Shown here in pieces: positions 42,166 to 55,119 of a stretch of DNA of 64,000 nucleotides. The translations under genes and the position numbers were made by a program. The stretch covers positions 221,986 to 285,985 of the forward strand of contig JAPJBO010000211.1 in assembly GCA_030068145.1 (NCBI GenBank), read 5' to 3'. Numbering within the stretch: the stretch's first letter is position 1; each line of letters starts with the position of its first letter. Below the pieces are notes generated by a model. It saw nothing but the letters and a program-made list of their open reading frames with translations. It was not told where the DNA came from and searched no databases. The DNA comes from Diplonema papillatum. Its lineage: Eukaryota > Euglenozoa > Diplonemea > Diplonemida > Diplonemidae.

Positions 42166-42552
42166 TCAGAAGCTGGAGTTAAAGCTGGAGTTCAAAAGCG
42201 GGTGTCACACCCGCTTTTCGGGTGTGACTCGGGCACACCCTCTTTAACACCAGCCTCCGAGGGCTGGGCCCCACGGTGTGCTGCACGCGTTGTTGGTCCT
42301 CTGCCCCCCGTTTCTCCTTCCAGCTTTCTGCACACGGTGGCGTCCGTCCTCAGCAACCGCAGACTCCATGCTAAAGCGTGGAGTTAGAAAAGCGCGTCAC
42401 ATCCACGGGGTTTCGGGTGTTCACTTGCACGGTGAAGTCCAGCCTCAGGACGCCGGAGTGAAAGCTGGAGTTAATAAAAGCGGGTGTCACACCCGCTTTT
42501 CGGGTGTGACTCGGGCACTCCCAGCTTCTGAGGCTGGATCTCACCTGCAGCA
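42166..42552. repeat. Two copies of a 25-bp perfect palindrome in repeated context
   Basis: aaaagcgggtgt / acaccc-gctttt arms around one C occur at 42194-42218 and 42476-42500. Each is preceded by agctggagtt and followed by cgggtgtgactcgggcac. Outer phrases ccagcctcagaagctgg and ccagcttctgaggctgg are also inverted, giving nested stems. The motif cagcttctgaggctgg recurs at 44105. Confidence 0.9.
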
Positions 42553-43237
42553 ATCAGAAAAGTCCGCCGACGGTGGGGGGTTCTTCTCCACGCGCGAACG
42601 GCGACACAATTCTTCAGTCTAATCGTCAACGGGAGAACAGCACCGTTGTTTCGTGCATCAGTGCAAAAAGACCACTTCCTCCGGAATGTCCTTGGTGTGG
42701 CATGCAGAGATTCATTCTCTTCACGCACACCGTTCCCGGTGCAAAACCCGAAGTTCGGAAAACCCCGGCTTTTCTGGTCAGCCTGAGCAAATTGTAGCAC
42801 CCCCATTCGCGCAGAGTTGATTTTTCGAAGCGCTCGGCTCGTGCGCACATAAAGAGCGCCGCCTGCGCTGACGGATGAAAACTTGGGTCGAGAATAAAAC
42901 AAATTTACGCACTTCATTAATGGCAACAAAATGCAAGAATGCTGAAGTCTGGCTCTTGCAGACGCACCTTGTAGTAGCCTCCTATAGCACCCAAGTCATA
43001 TCCAACCGTCCCACCAAGCGCGTCGAGTGCACAATACTTGGCATGCCCTCCCGCGACAATCGATTCCCTCTCTCACTCCGCCGTAACAACGGAGGCTCCA
43101 TGAAACTCGAAGAAAAAGCCCAGAATGAAACAGGAACATCAATATCAAGACTAGACGCTACAGCTGCCATTGCAGGCAATGCTCTTTACATCTTATGATT
43201 TCCTCCGCTGAGAAAAAGGAGTGTCTTCTTTTTTACA
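42553..43237. other. Spacer without recognised gene
   Basis: A 107-codon frame at 42875 lacks motifs and has AT-richer codons than the real genes. Confidence 0.35.
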
Positions 43238-43240
43238 TCA

Positions 43241-43508
43241 GCGCTAGCTTGGAAGAAAATGCTCGACAAAAGCTGCCAGACAAAGACTTTCACGCTAAAG
43301 AACCGAAGGGACCCAAAGTGCTGTAACTACCGAACTACCGAACCACGTGTTGAACGGACGTGAGGTCATGCGGGTCTACCCCTACACGACAACACACACG
43401 GTGGCGTAAGCGAAGAACAAACCAGTTTGTGTTGTTCTGTACTTGCCCCTCTACCTCTAAATTTTCCTCCCTTCCATTCGGAGTCAAAGCAGCTTCGTCG
43501 AGCAGTCT
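43241..43508 (+). repeat. Family A element
   Basis: gcgctagcttggaagaaaat to gcttcgtcgagcagtct; shares gaacggacgtgaggtcatgc and gaagcgaagaacaa-type internal phrases with the other copies. Confidence 0.88.
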
Positions 43509-43675
43509 TCCCTCAAGGAGCCATGATCGCAGAGGATCACAAAAATCCAGGTGGCTATGACGACGAGAAGACCGAAAAACGGCATTTCCACCCACTGCCC
43601 ACCTTCCCCATGGTTAAAGAAGTGTTCGGCCTGTTGAAGGCGCGGCTTTTTCACGAGTGTGTTTCTTTTTTTTTT

Positions 43676-43882
43676 GTATGAGCACCTGCGTTGTTGGAAA
43701 TACTTGAGGAGGCTGTCCAGTCGCAAAGGAGGTAAATGTGCTGTAACCCACTCGAAACACAGGTGAATCTGGGTTCAGTGGCGGGCGTAAGCGATCAACA
43801 AACAAGAACCGCTTGTAGTTGTATTGTTTTCTTCCCCTCCTTCAAAGTAAGCACAAGGCAGCCCCCCGAGTATTTTCCTTTT
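43676..43882 (+). repeat. Complete family B element
   Basis: Left gagcacctgcgttgttggaa then atacttgaggaggctgtc, core aacacaggtgaatctgggtt, tract tgttttcttcccctccttca, right aaggcagccccccgagtatt. Left and right termini pair over about 22 bases. Confidence 0.92.
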
Positions 43883-44264
43883 CCTCGGACTAGTCCATTG
43901 AGCAGACAAGATAAGGAGTGTTTCTCTTTTGCCACTATTTCAACAGCGGCTCTTTCTTGGTCGGAGGGCCCTGTGCAAAACCCCCCGCAAAAGCGCCATG
44001 ACTACCACGTATCCCTTTCCTGATGATACAAGAAGGCGGGTCGCGCACGGTCTTTCTCAAGTAAAAGTCTTTGCCAAAAAGACTTTCACTCTAAAGAACA
44101 GTTCCAGCTTCTGAGGCTGGAGTTTCAGTTGTGCAGGTCTTGTGTCAAGGGCCAACCCGACCATGACGCGGTACTAGCTAACATTTTTTCAAAAGCATAC
44201 TGTCACTGGACTTCACTGAACTACGAGCTCTTGTTGCGTTACTGGTATGGGTTTCTGACACTCC
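43883..44264. other. Non-coding spacer
   Basis: No gene seen; one cttctgaggctgg motif at 44110. Confidence 0.4.
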
Positions 44265-44640
44265 TCGCCATGTCTTTCATCTCACCTTTAATAAGACACG
44301 GCTGTGTCACGCATGCTCTTGACAGACGCTAGCGTCCGGCATTGTGCATGTGTGTTACAGTCGTAGGGTGGTATTGACAAGGGGCTCATCGGTCACTCGC
44401 TCTTGTTGCGTTAGTGGTATGGTCCTTTGACAGAGTGAGCCGATGCCTCTCATCTCACCTTTAAAACACGGCTGAGTCACGCATGCTCTTGACAGACGCT
44501 AGCGTCCGACATTTCGCACGCGTGTCGCAGTCGTTGGGTGGTATTGACAAGGGGTTTCATCGGACACTCGGATGAGCTTCGTTACTTCACCGCCGCAGGT
44601 TCCCCCCTGCCCTGGGAGGTCTGCTCTTGTTGCGTTAGTG
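44265..44640. repeat. Two tandem family F copies
   Basis: cgcatgctcttgacagacgc, gctagcgtccg, gtggtattgacaaggggt and cttgttgcgttagtgg appear twice about 180 bp apart. gacgctagcgtc is palindromic. Confidence 0.85.
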
Positions 44641-46038
<1,398 letters not shown>

Positions 46039-46049
46039 CCAAACTCGCT

Positions 46050-46322
46050 TCTGGCGAGTGGATATCAACGTCTGGGCCGCCCACTGAGTGAAGTAGTCGT
46101 GCTGGTCGAAGTTGCGGAAGGCCTCAGGGTTCCGGGCCATCCGCAGGAAGAACTCCGTCCGATCTCCGCCAGCTCCAGGTCTCCCACGTTGACAAGCCAG
46201 ATGTTGCGGGCCTCGAAATCCCAGGCTTTCAGCATTTCGCAACGGGTCATGCCGGGCGGCGTCGAGCAGAACCAGAGGTAACTACCCCAATACGACAAAT
46301 GGTAGTAACGGTAGGCGTTCGC
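46050..46322 (-). pseudogene. Frameshifted fragment of a GH115-like glycosidase
   Basis: Minus strand encodes ANAYRYYHLSYWGSYLWFCS then TPPGMTRCEMLKAWDFEARN, IWLVNVGDLELAEIG and, after a frame change near 46158, TEFFLRMARNPEAF with WAAQTLIS following. This matches the GH115 (alpha-glucuronidase) block YxVxYxGxPxSYxW..TxP..xxWEQM..AxxxGAxxIWIVNVGD.K..E....FFLxxAWNP. It covers about 85 of ~900 residues, so it is a remnant. GH115 enzymes remove glucuronic acid from polysaccharides. Confidence 0.72.
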
Positions 46323-47274
46323 TCAGAAACGTCGGGGTTCCAACTTGACGCGCCGAAGGCGTTCAAACAAGCTTGCTAGGTGGGGGGCGTTAGTTTACCG
46401 TTGGGCCGTGTTCCCCACCCTCTTCGTCTTGCCCAAAAAAAAAGGTTGTCCTCCGGACTTGTCAGGAGTTTGCCTACGAAATCCTGAACCGACCAGCATA
46501 ATCCGCAACCCTTCCGCACCACCTTCACCTTTTTTTTTTATCCCAGTTTCTTTCAGGGCATTAGTTTACAGATTTCTGGGGTTTGCAGATTTAGACCGGT
46601 TATAGGGTGGTTCTTGGGTCCAGTGTTCAGACGCTTCTTCTGGTTTCCGGAATTGCAGCAGCAACGTACTCCGAGCACATGGCACAGGCTGGGCCTCAGC
46701 AGCGGAGGCCCAGCAGCCTTCCAGCGCCTTCGGCACACCGTTGTAAACACCACCCCCTCCCTATATGTGCTTTGAACACCCTTTCTTTTGAGTCCGGTTG
46801 GCAGATTTAGAACGACGGTCTAGATCTGCAACGTAAACAAATCCTGGATTCTTTTCCCACTTTTTCGATAAGCCGACGCATTTCTTCTATTCGACACCAT
46901 GCAACCATCTTCACTTGGAGTAGCTTCGGACCGCTCGATCGAGATGAGGGGTTCTTTTTCTTTGTTGCATCAGCAAGTAGCGAGCTCTGGGGCTGTGATG
47001 GCTGAGTGCACACCTAAGCAGGGCGGCATCCTCGTGTTGTAGCCGTGTTGTGTATCAGGCGTCGTGGGGGCCTGGTCAGCCACCTCATCCCTACAGGGCA
47101 CAACCCTTTCGCGACAATCGGGATTGGCGGAGGCGGGTCCAGTATAAGGGAAAAAACAAGTGGCCTGCGCTCCGCACCCGCTGTCTCCGGCTGCTTCGGC
47201 GGTTCGACTTTTATTACTACTAAGTGTAGTCTATCTTCACAGATTGTATTAAGTTCAAAGCTGCTACTCCTACT
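46323..47274. repeat. Family K / inverted partner of 32.9-33.5 kb, then spacer
   Basis: 46558-46615 and 46675-46790 are reverse-complement partners of 33440 and 32890-33005. 46803-46832 is a K-type hairpin (gcagatttagaacgacggtc). 46840-47270 has no recognised gene. Confidence 0.6.
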
Positions 47275-47402
47275 GTCGCATCAGCGCCACCTAGAAGGCA
47301 ATTGAAATATCGGGGAAATGTACTGTACCCCACACACGACCAAACACGGGCAAATCCTGGGTTTCGGGCCGGGCGTGAGCGTCGGACAAAACACACGGGC
47401 AT
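47275..47402 (+). repeat. Degraded family B element
   Basis: catcagcgccacctagaagg, gtactgtaccccacacacga, cgggcaaatcctgggtttcg and ggccgggcgtgagcgt. The donor-like site is lost (gggcaaat). Confidence 0.75.
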
Positions 47403-48425
47403 GACCAGCCACCACAGGAAACAAGAGCGCGCTCAGAGATTAGTCGAATATTCGGCAACCGGCAACAAAGCCATGCACACGCAAGTGCATGGGGACCCGG
47501 AGACTCTAAAGACCCCCCAGATCCACAAGCGAACAATCAGTCGAATAACAATCGAGGCTGCTCGACCAGACAAGCTGGGTAAACGCTATGGGGCGAAAAT
47601 CTACGCACAGCCTCGGGGGTTTGCGCATTTCGGTACAGCAGTCCCTCCCGCAACTGCGCACAATTTCGGTAATTTCCACAGTACGCTGCAAATCGTCACT
47701 CCTTGAGTATGACAACCGCGGTTGTTACCATAAAAAACCCAACCAGGTCGTCGAATGGAATGCAACGCACGATCGCTTCAAGCCGCGGAAGACATTTCCC
47801 CCGATCACGCTCACCGTAACAGGAGGCGATCAGGGATGCAGCGGAGGCACCGAGTGAGCGAGTGCCAGATACTGGGGCCTTCCTTCTGTCCTCTTCTCCC
47901 CGACAGGGCTTCCTGCACGGCGAGCCCAGCCTCAGCAGCGCTGGAGATGAGAGAGCCGACCTCGAAAAGAGGATGCGCTACGCCCGAACCGCGTGTAAAC
48001 GTACGTACACACACCCCGGAACAAAATCCGGTGTGCCGCCCGCCTTTCAACTCTCCTGCGTTAGCTTCAGCTTCCGAGGCTGGGATTCTGCCGCGGAATA
48101 ATAAGGAATTGCCTCGTGGAGGTGATTTCGCCTTGCTTTCAAATTCTGCAGCCATAAACGAGCGTCCGACCACTTTATCTGGATTTCCGGAGCATTTTGG
48201 AGCCACCTGAGTGGTAGGTCGCTACTCCAACCAGATAAAGCAAGGTTGTCCCGTCTGCAGACACTCGCCGATGGCCCGCCTCGTGTGAAGCACAGCGCAG
48301 CCAGGACACGGCATTGTGCACACACCATTCCAAGCACGTCCTCGCCATCCACCCCCTATCCTTCAGCGGTGCAAACTCCACGTGTGCTCTTGATACGCAA
48401 CAAGCATCACCGCCCCAACGAAAAA
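47403..48425. other. Non-coding spacer with family D and H fragments
   Basis: 47487-47530 is a family D tail (acccggagactctaaaga). 48250-48365 is family H. A pair tccgaccactttatctgg / ccagataaagcaaggttgtc (48165 and 48220) forms an inverted repeat. Confidence 0.45.
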
Positions 48426-48612
48426 GAACATTTCCGGAGTTGGGGCTTGCACTGATAAACGAAGTAGTGGACGATCAGCATCAACTGATCAAAGGTGATG
48501 AACTGACGAGGCAAAAACTTCTTGTTCTTCGTATAAACCTCTCGGGGTTTCACTTCTTGTGGGCTTCGTTTTCTCATCTCTTTCAAGTGCAACCGTTGTT
48601 CCGGAAATGTTC
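48426..48612 (-). repeat. Family G element, inverse orientation
   Basis: gaacatttccgga..tccggaaatgttc at both ends; internal order is reversed relative to 30329. Confidence 0.9.
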
Positions 48613-49384
48613 GCGTCAGTGCGAATGTGCTATTGAGAAAATAAAAGCTGAACATCACCTGGGCACGATCCTCTAGTTGCCTGGCAACAAAGTCCCGCAG
48701 GTTTTCCAGCTCCACTTGAATGACACACCCCAATACCGTGTAAACCGGTTCTTCCACTGCTGCACTGGGGGAGAAGGTGACTTGCTGGTGCTCAATGTCT
48801 TTGTGGGCCAAATGGAACGATTGCGGAATAAGTTCGTTCCCCATGCTACGAACATTAAACTGAGATTTCCCCCCCTTTCCAGCTTTTTGACGAAACAAAT
48901 GGGCGGGTTTCTAGGATCTGGAAGTGTGCAGACACGCCTACGAGGTGCTCTGACCCCCACCATCGTGCCACCCACTGCGCAGTGATTCCGCCACGTCAGG
49001 TGTGGCAAAGCAGCCGAACCCCCCCTTTTCTAGACCCTGGTATCTACGGTTGTTCGATCGGACAGTGCCGTAATGCTACCACTGGATGAGTTATGGCTAC
49101 GGGATAGCAATCCGAGTATTTAAGCTGAAACCCGGGGCGTTAGGGTATCTGGCTTGGGCGTGTTTTGTTGGTTCCGCAATCAGTTCTTCGACCGTGGATT
49201 GGTCGACCCTCCCCGCCCGAGAAAGTGTATTCTTCTGAAAGGTCCTGTTGGGAGCATCCCCCAGGCATCTTGTTAAGAACCATCCATCCATCCATCAGCC
49301 GGCTGACCCACTTTTGGCAGGGAATTTTGACCATTTCACCTTAGAGAATTTGACCACCCAGCCTCCAAGGCAACTGCACTGTAG
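48613..49384. other. Non-coding spacer
   Basis: A family I tail (attaaactgagatttccccc at 48852). No gene recognised. Confidence 0.4.
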
Positions 49385-49385
49385 A

Positions 49386-49406
49386 GGGGGGGGGGGGGGG
49401 GGGGGG
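49386..49406. repeat. 21-base G homopolymer
   Basis: Uninterrupted G run; G-quadruplex-prone. Confidence 0.97.
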
Positions 49407-50615
49407 TCTGGTTTATCCGGCCATCCGGCCAAAGTGGCTGATCCTTAACAAGAGCGCTGAGCACCCCCCCCTTGCCAGCTCTTTGACCTTTCCCTCAACG
49501 AAAACCCGGCAACTAGTTGAGTGGGCGGGTTGCAAAACGGTTCTCCTCTGGTTCTAAAACTCGATGCCCCGTCTTTTTTTCGTATTTGTTTTGCATCTCT
49601 TCTTTTTTAAAAGTGGGGCAGCAGCCAGTTGTGGGACAAAGCAGGTGGAGGGGCGCCGCCTCTCTCTGGCAAGCTGCTGGACTAGAGCGGGTACGGACTC
49701 CGTGCTAGTAGTTGCGACGCAAGCGTTGCAGGGTGCGCTTGACCGTTGCATTGCCGCCTCGGTGAGGACCTCATCTTCGTCTTCCCCTACCATTGACAAA
49801 GAAATGGGGGACGAGGCGGCTTGTGTAGTGTACGCAGGGCACACCAGCTCGTGAAACCACGCGGGTAGACAACAAATGAACATGCGTGCCGCCGCTCAAA
49901 GGTTCCGCTGCTTTCAACAAGCCGAGAAGCAATTGAACATGCATGCCTATTTTTACCTGTGAAGGTAGATGCGTCCAACGAGCGGTATAGCAAGTGGACG
50001 TGCATGCTTAGTGGTCAGTCGTTGGTCAGCTGCTCACAACGAGTGGACGAGCAGTTCCACCGGCTAGCGCAAGGTTTGGTATGATATACCTAGCCAGCAA
50101 GGCCGAGGCTCAGACGAGGGCACGGCGTCAGGCGTTTGCATCGTTTCGGACGACATATTCTTCCTTCTTTTCTTTTTTTAGACCGTTTCGAGTTTTGAGA
50201 ACGGAAGAGAGTCTTTTTGGCGGCAGTAGCCGGGGGTGGGTGGGACACTCCTTGTTGCGGCGCGTTGTCATTTCGACACGCGCTTTTTGCGAAAACAGCA
50301 ACACACCGTCTGTTTCCGCTTCTTGTGCTTGGAGGATGCCGCGTCTCTCGAAAAGCAGGTTTTTAAATTCCTCACCAAAAGTGAGAGCGGGAGCACTGGC
50401 GTCATCCCAAAGAAAAGTCGCACCGACCGATGCGAGGAAAAACGTGTCCAAAAAATATACGCAATTTCTGAAGTAGGCCCAAATCCGCAGCAAAAACCAC
50501 ATTTCTTTAGGCAAAACCCACCCCGGCTTCATTTCTTTTCTTAAAAAGCCATAATAACACTCAATGCTCACTTCGGGGCTGCTCGAGTCTTGCTGTTTTG
50601 CTACGAGGAAACTTA
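49407..50615. other. Non-coding spacer
   Basis: No gene, RNA or family recognised. Confidence 0.35.
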
Positions 50616-50807
50616 ACAGAAAGGGTGCCTACGCTACTCTTTCCACACAGTAGCTAATCCACAACAGAAAGGGTGCCTACGCTACTCTTTCCACACAGTA
50701 GCTAACCCACAACAGAAAGGGTGCCTACGCTACTCTTTCCACACAGTAGCTAACCCACAACAGAAAGGGTGCCTACGCTACTCTTTCCACACAGTAGCTA
50801 ATCCACA
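50616..50807. repeat. 48-bp minisatellite, four copies
   Basis: acagaaagggtgcctacgct + actctttccacacagtagct + aatccaca, starts at 50616, 50664, 50712 and 50760, nearly identical. A single related unit (gtgccaacgctactctttca) is at 52790. Confidence 0.97.
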
Positions 50808-51184
50808 AAGTCCTACCAACTAAGAACAAGGTGCCACGGCCGTGAGATTACCCCCCTCAGGGAACACCCACTGATTCACTTTTAAACCACACTTCAACTT
50901 TCCTTCACGCCAGCCGCAAGTTCGGCTGGGCAGTGGGGTCCCACGCTGGTGCAGGGCCGCGGAAGGATACGTCCGCGGCGCAGGAAGGGGGCAGACTGGG
51001 TGCGGCGAGCACACACCTTCCGAACACGTTCTTTTGCTTTTCCCCCCCCCCCTTTCGAATACGCAACTTGCCTTGTCGGAGAAATACTCGGGGAAGCCGC
51101 CTGTTGCGACGACTTTTACTTAGTTTAAACCCCTTGCGGACGGGTGAAAACGCGCGGCAGTGATTTCTAGCAAAATCAACACGA
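50808..51184. other. Non-coding spacer
   Basis: Nothing recognised. Confidence 0.35.
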
Positions 51185-51415
51185 ATTCGTCTTCTTGTTG
51201 CGTTAGTGGTGTAGTCCTTTGACCACCGCACAGAGTGAGCCGATGCCTCTCATCTCACCTTTAAAACACGGCTGAGTCACGCATGCTCTTGACAGACGCT
51301 AGCGTCCGACATTTCGCACGCGCGTCGCAGTCGTTGGGTGGTATTGACGCTTCGTCTTTGGTCTCCTTCCTTCTTGTTGCGTTAGTGGGGAGTCGTTTGA
51401 AGCAAATGAGCACCA
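51185..51415. repeat. Family F copy
   Basis: cttgttgcgttagtggtgta, gatgcctctcatctcacctt, cgcatgctcttgacagacgc, gtcgcagtcgttgggtggta. Confidence 0.85.
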
Positions 51416-51985
51416 CACTATGCCAGCTATTCGCTACGTGAACACGAATTCGCCTGTATCATCCAGCACCAAAATGCGAAAGTGCCGCTCCCGCATTGCG
51501 GGTGTAAATCCGGTAACAGGGGATATAGCTTCTATATCCACATTTGGAGTATTTTTGACGCGCCTTTCCTCTGAAGGCCCAGTGGTCCGAACTCCGGCCC
51601 GAGTTTGGGCTTTTTTCCGACAAATACTTTAACTCTAAATAAATACATGCCCCCCCCGTCCGTAAAGGGTTAAACAATTTTTGTTGACCGCACTACCCTG
51701 AGCCCAAATCCTGGACATGGTTTCAGGTGGCAAATTTGGCAAATGATCGTGATCAGAAGGTCCTACTTGGGCGGTTCAGTTTCCTCACACATTGCATGTG
51801 GCTAAAAATAAATACTCAAAAGGGAGGAAATTGTGCTTCAGCCCACAAAAACCGCACCTCTGGGCTTTGGTGCCGCGGCGCAGGCGCTCAAAAGTCCCGG
51901 ATTTCACAAGCGAAACTACAACTCAAAAAACCCGGAGACTTTAAAACCCCGGAGTTTCGAGCGAACTTTCACTTTAAAAAAAAAA
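51416..51985. repeat. Family K piece and double family D tail
   Basis: 51510-51550 has caggggatatagcttctata and tccacatttgg, as in 32520. 51895-51975 carries two family D tails in tandem (ttcacaagcgaaactacaac; tttcgagcgaactttcactt) ending in poly-A. Confidence 0.7.
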
Positions 51986-52850
51986 AAGGGAATAGTCGAG
52001 TCACAGTCGTTTGCACCCAAGCACCGGACGGCCTCTCTCCCGAGTGATTTTCCCGCGCCGTCGGCCATCACCCTTCCTGCCGGAGTTTCCTCTTCTGCTT
52101 TTCCCCGTCGGCGCCGCGTGTCGGCCCTTGCTCCCCCAGTGAGTCCCCACCCCCTTTCCCCCTCCCTCCGACCTTTCCCGTTTATTGCTGCGTTTGGTTC
52201 ACTTTTCGTCCCCCCTTTCCTTTTTTCCCCGGCTTTTTTTTCTCTTCTTCTTCTTCTCTCCCTTTTTCCTCCTCCCCCCCCCCCCCCCCCCCCCCCCCCC
52301 AGTTTTTCCACGTTTCCTGATTTTTGCTCTTCTTCCCTTTCTTTCAGTCGCTTTTTTTTTAAGCAGTACCGTTGCACTGAAAGTTGCCACCTCACGGATC
52401 AGTCGGCGGTGGGCTCCTCTCTCCTCGCAGGGGTTGGCGGGGCCGAGACGCCTGTGCTCAGGTAGCATGGTTGGGGTCGTGGCTGTGACCGCCACGAACA
52501 GCCGCCGACAAACCAGGCACAAACTGGGTGCTGGCACCAGACTTGTCCACCAAATGTGCTCAGTGGCAGGTTTAGATATCATCCATTGCTTCTAACGTAC
52601 TAAGTACGTGTCGAGGCTATTTCTCCACTGCGGAACAGCGGTCACCAAAGCTGGTTCACCATTCGTGGGAGAAATTGGTCTCAGAATTCACATGAGGCAA
52701 TGCTCCCAAAATCCAAACCTGAAACGGTAACATACCCAGTTTCACTGGAGTGCCCGTTCCCGGCGAGCTACGAGGGAACGAACCTGTATGAGTGCCAACG
52801 CTACTCTTTCAATAACGTACATATAAAAGGTGTCACGGGATAAGCCGGCA
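51986..52850. other. Pyrimidine-rich stretch with a 27-base C run
   Basis: 52060-52370 is almost only C and T, with an uninterrupted C homopolymer at about 52274-52300. Family H fragment at 52455-52570. No gene. Confidence 0.6.
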
Positions 52851-52855
52851 GCCTG

Positions 52856-52979
52856 AGCCAATTCACCTACCCCCCCTGAAAGCGACTTGAGCTCGATTAC
52901 ACTCGATTACGCGTCGATTACACTCGATTACACTCGATTACGATCGATTACAATTGATCAGCTTTTGGTGAATTGGGGG
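52856..52979. repeat. TCGATTACAC-type array between 10-bp inverted ends
   Basis: ccaattcacc (52858) and ggtgaattgg (52968) are exact inverted repeats. Between them ctcgattacac/cgattacg units repeat about seven times and end gatcag. A second such array is at 55120-55235. Confidence 0.8.
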
Positions 52980-53396
52980 GGTACTGTAACAATTGATTAA
53001 ACACACAGCACTCAGCCAATCCTGATTAGCTGATGCAGCGTGTCTACTATCGAGCCTTCTTCTGGGGCTAAAGATGCTGATAGCACGATCATCGAATATC
53101 GAACAAAAATTATTATTCGCGACTCCTCGCTACGTTAATTGTAGCACCCCACCCGTATTGCAATACGATATAGTTACGGATATTCAACCTGCGCAAACCA
53201 TAAGCAGCACCACAAATACACGAAAAGAGACGGTCAGACGGTACCAAGAAAATTCAAAAAAAAAAAAAAAAAAGCGGTCCGCGACCGACTGACGAATGAA
53301 GTGCTGCCACGGTGCCTCAGCACGCAAACCCTCCGGGCACTGCGGAAGCTACACGGCGCGACGGACTTGCTCCAGGCCCTGGTCCGAAGGACGATC
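52980..53396. other. AT-rich spacer leading into an unknown ORF
   Basis: 53255-53273 is a 19-base A run. The frame of the ORF at 53397 is open back to about 53223 but without an ATG. Confidence 0.4.
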
Positions 53397-53699
53397 ATGC
53401 CGTTTAGAACGAGCGAGGCGTGCGCCGTCGTAGGATGCGTTGAACGAGGAAGTGCTAAGCACGTGCTCACGGCCAACGACGAGCTTCACGTGCGGAGTTA
53501 TGGACCCGAAGCAGACCTGGCGAGAATTTATGGACAATGCAACGTGACGTACTGGCAAATCATGGACGACTTCGCAGCGCGCAACGCCACTGTAATGAAA
53601 AGTGTATGCGAGCGGATCAGCTACCAAGAGCCCAGCGGAAAGGCTGCGGAGTGGGCATCCTGGCTAAAGCATGAATTAAAGTCTAGCCCGATACAGTAG
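53397..53699 (+). CDS. Hypothetical protein, possible gene fragment
   Basis: 100 codons from the first ATG (MPFRTSEACAVVGCVERGSA) to TAG; the frame is open for a further ~58 codons upstream without ATG (…TLRALRKLHGATDLLQALVR). Codon usage resembles the real genes and the C-terminal ~30 codons recur as a damaged copy at 35245, supporting past coding. No domain recognised. It may be the last exon of a longer gene, with the A run upstream marking a retrocopy junction. Confidence 0.4.
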   Translation: MPFRTSEACAVVGCVERGSAKHVLTANDELHVRSYGPEADLARIYGQCNVTYWQIMDDFAARNATVMKSVCERISYQEPSGKAAEWASWLKHELKSSPIQ

Positions 53700-53904
53700 A
53701 GCTTCCTAACCAACCCCCCCGCCCACCGACCACACGCACCAAGCTGAACCTCACAAACAAACAAAGGTCGAAAGACACCAATCTGTACGTCCCACGGGAT
53801 CGTCGGAAACACAAAAAGGAAGACAGACAGTCACCTACTGCGGCAAGTTTCTGTTTGTGGGTTCGATCTCCCTGGTGACAACAAGGCGGTTGAAAACGGA
53901 GGCT

Positions 53905-54070
53905 AATCTCACCTTTAGGCACTGCAATGTCACGCATGCCATTGTCAGACGCTACCGTCTGGCATTGCGCAATTCGTGCCATAGTCGTTGGGGGTATTGA
54001 CAAGGGGGTTCAGTGGACACTCATCTGTTGGCTCCTCGTTACTGCCCACGTAGGTTCCGGGAGGTCTGCT
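53905..54070. repeat. Family F copy
   Basis: gtcacgcatgccattgtcag, acgctaccgtctggcattgc, ttgggggtattgacaagggg. Confidence 0.8.
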
Positions 54071-55119
54071 TGGCTGCACGCGGCTTGTGGTGTTGCTTCG
54101 TTCTTGAACTTTTTCTTCGGCTTCATGCGGTTCATCGTCCCGGCCTGCCCCTGGTACACGACTCGTCTCGTCTCCGTAGCTCGTCTATCCTGCTTCACTT
54201 CGTGCTTCCATCGAGCCTACTTGCGCTGTCACATTCCGATGGGTAGTGCGTCTGCGGGAGGAACCTGCCGTTATTGTGGCTGACACACCCTGTCCCTGCG
54301 GCCTTCATCGCTGTCTGCTCTCGTGCGGCCACTGTGGGGCATGATTCCGCCTCGGATCCTCGGTTGTGCTCCTTAGCTGGATCGCTAGCTCGATAAGAAG
54401 AGCTGGTGTGTGGGCACAAGCGAATGTGGTTGCGGTTGCGGGCCGGCCGGCGTGACTGCGAGCAGACAGGCTGCATGCGCGTGGGCCCAATCGCGCCATT
54501 CACGCGGTACTCCAAAGGCCTAATCGGGCCGGGCCGGCACATACAGATTGCGACCGGGGCCAGCGTCGCACCTCGGTCTCGTCCCTTACAGCCGGAGCAC
54601 GTGGCTCTCCCCAAGCCTCTGGGAAGGTGGCGGAGCTGGGAAGACGCGAGAGAAAACCAAAGTAGCGGCGGCCGACCTCTGTCTGCAAGCACGTCTCTGG
54701 CAGGGCAGTCGGCACCAAACGGAGCACAGTACCTCTTCCAAAGCAGTCGGCTGAAGCGGAGCACAGTCAATGGGCATTCAGAGAGTGCAAAGCATGTCTC
54801 TTGTAGGGCAGTGGGCAGCGGGCTTTGAGGGAAAGGTCAGCGCGGTAGCGATGACCAGGAGAACACATACAGATGGGTGGGGAGAGGCCCTGGGACTAAG
54901 GCGTGACTACCCCCGTCCCTGTCCCTCCCAGGGCGCCACCCCGAATCTAGCCTGGCTCCACCACGGTGAAGGCCCACACCTGCGGTTTCCGTCCCTCGTA
55001 TGCTTGTGCTTGGCACTTCTTGGGCCAGACAGTGGTCAACATGGTCGCTCATGGGCCAGCCAGGGGTCCACCAGTGGTCGAACCCAAAATACTAGTGTCA
55101 ATTTCGATCACACTCTACA
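54071..55119. other. Non-coding spacer upstream of the LINE cluster
   Basis: 54670-54735 has two copies of cagggcagtcggcaccaaac / aaagcagtcggctgaagcgg-like phrases and a third at 54800. No gene recognised on either strand. Confidence 0.35.

Noticed and set aside
42875-43198. 107-codon ORF as a gene
   Set aside because: AT-rich codons unlike the real genes and no recognisable motif; cannot be supported.
52185-52595. Pro/Phe-rich ORFs over the C run
   Set aside because: Translation of a pyrimidine tract; low complexity.
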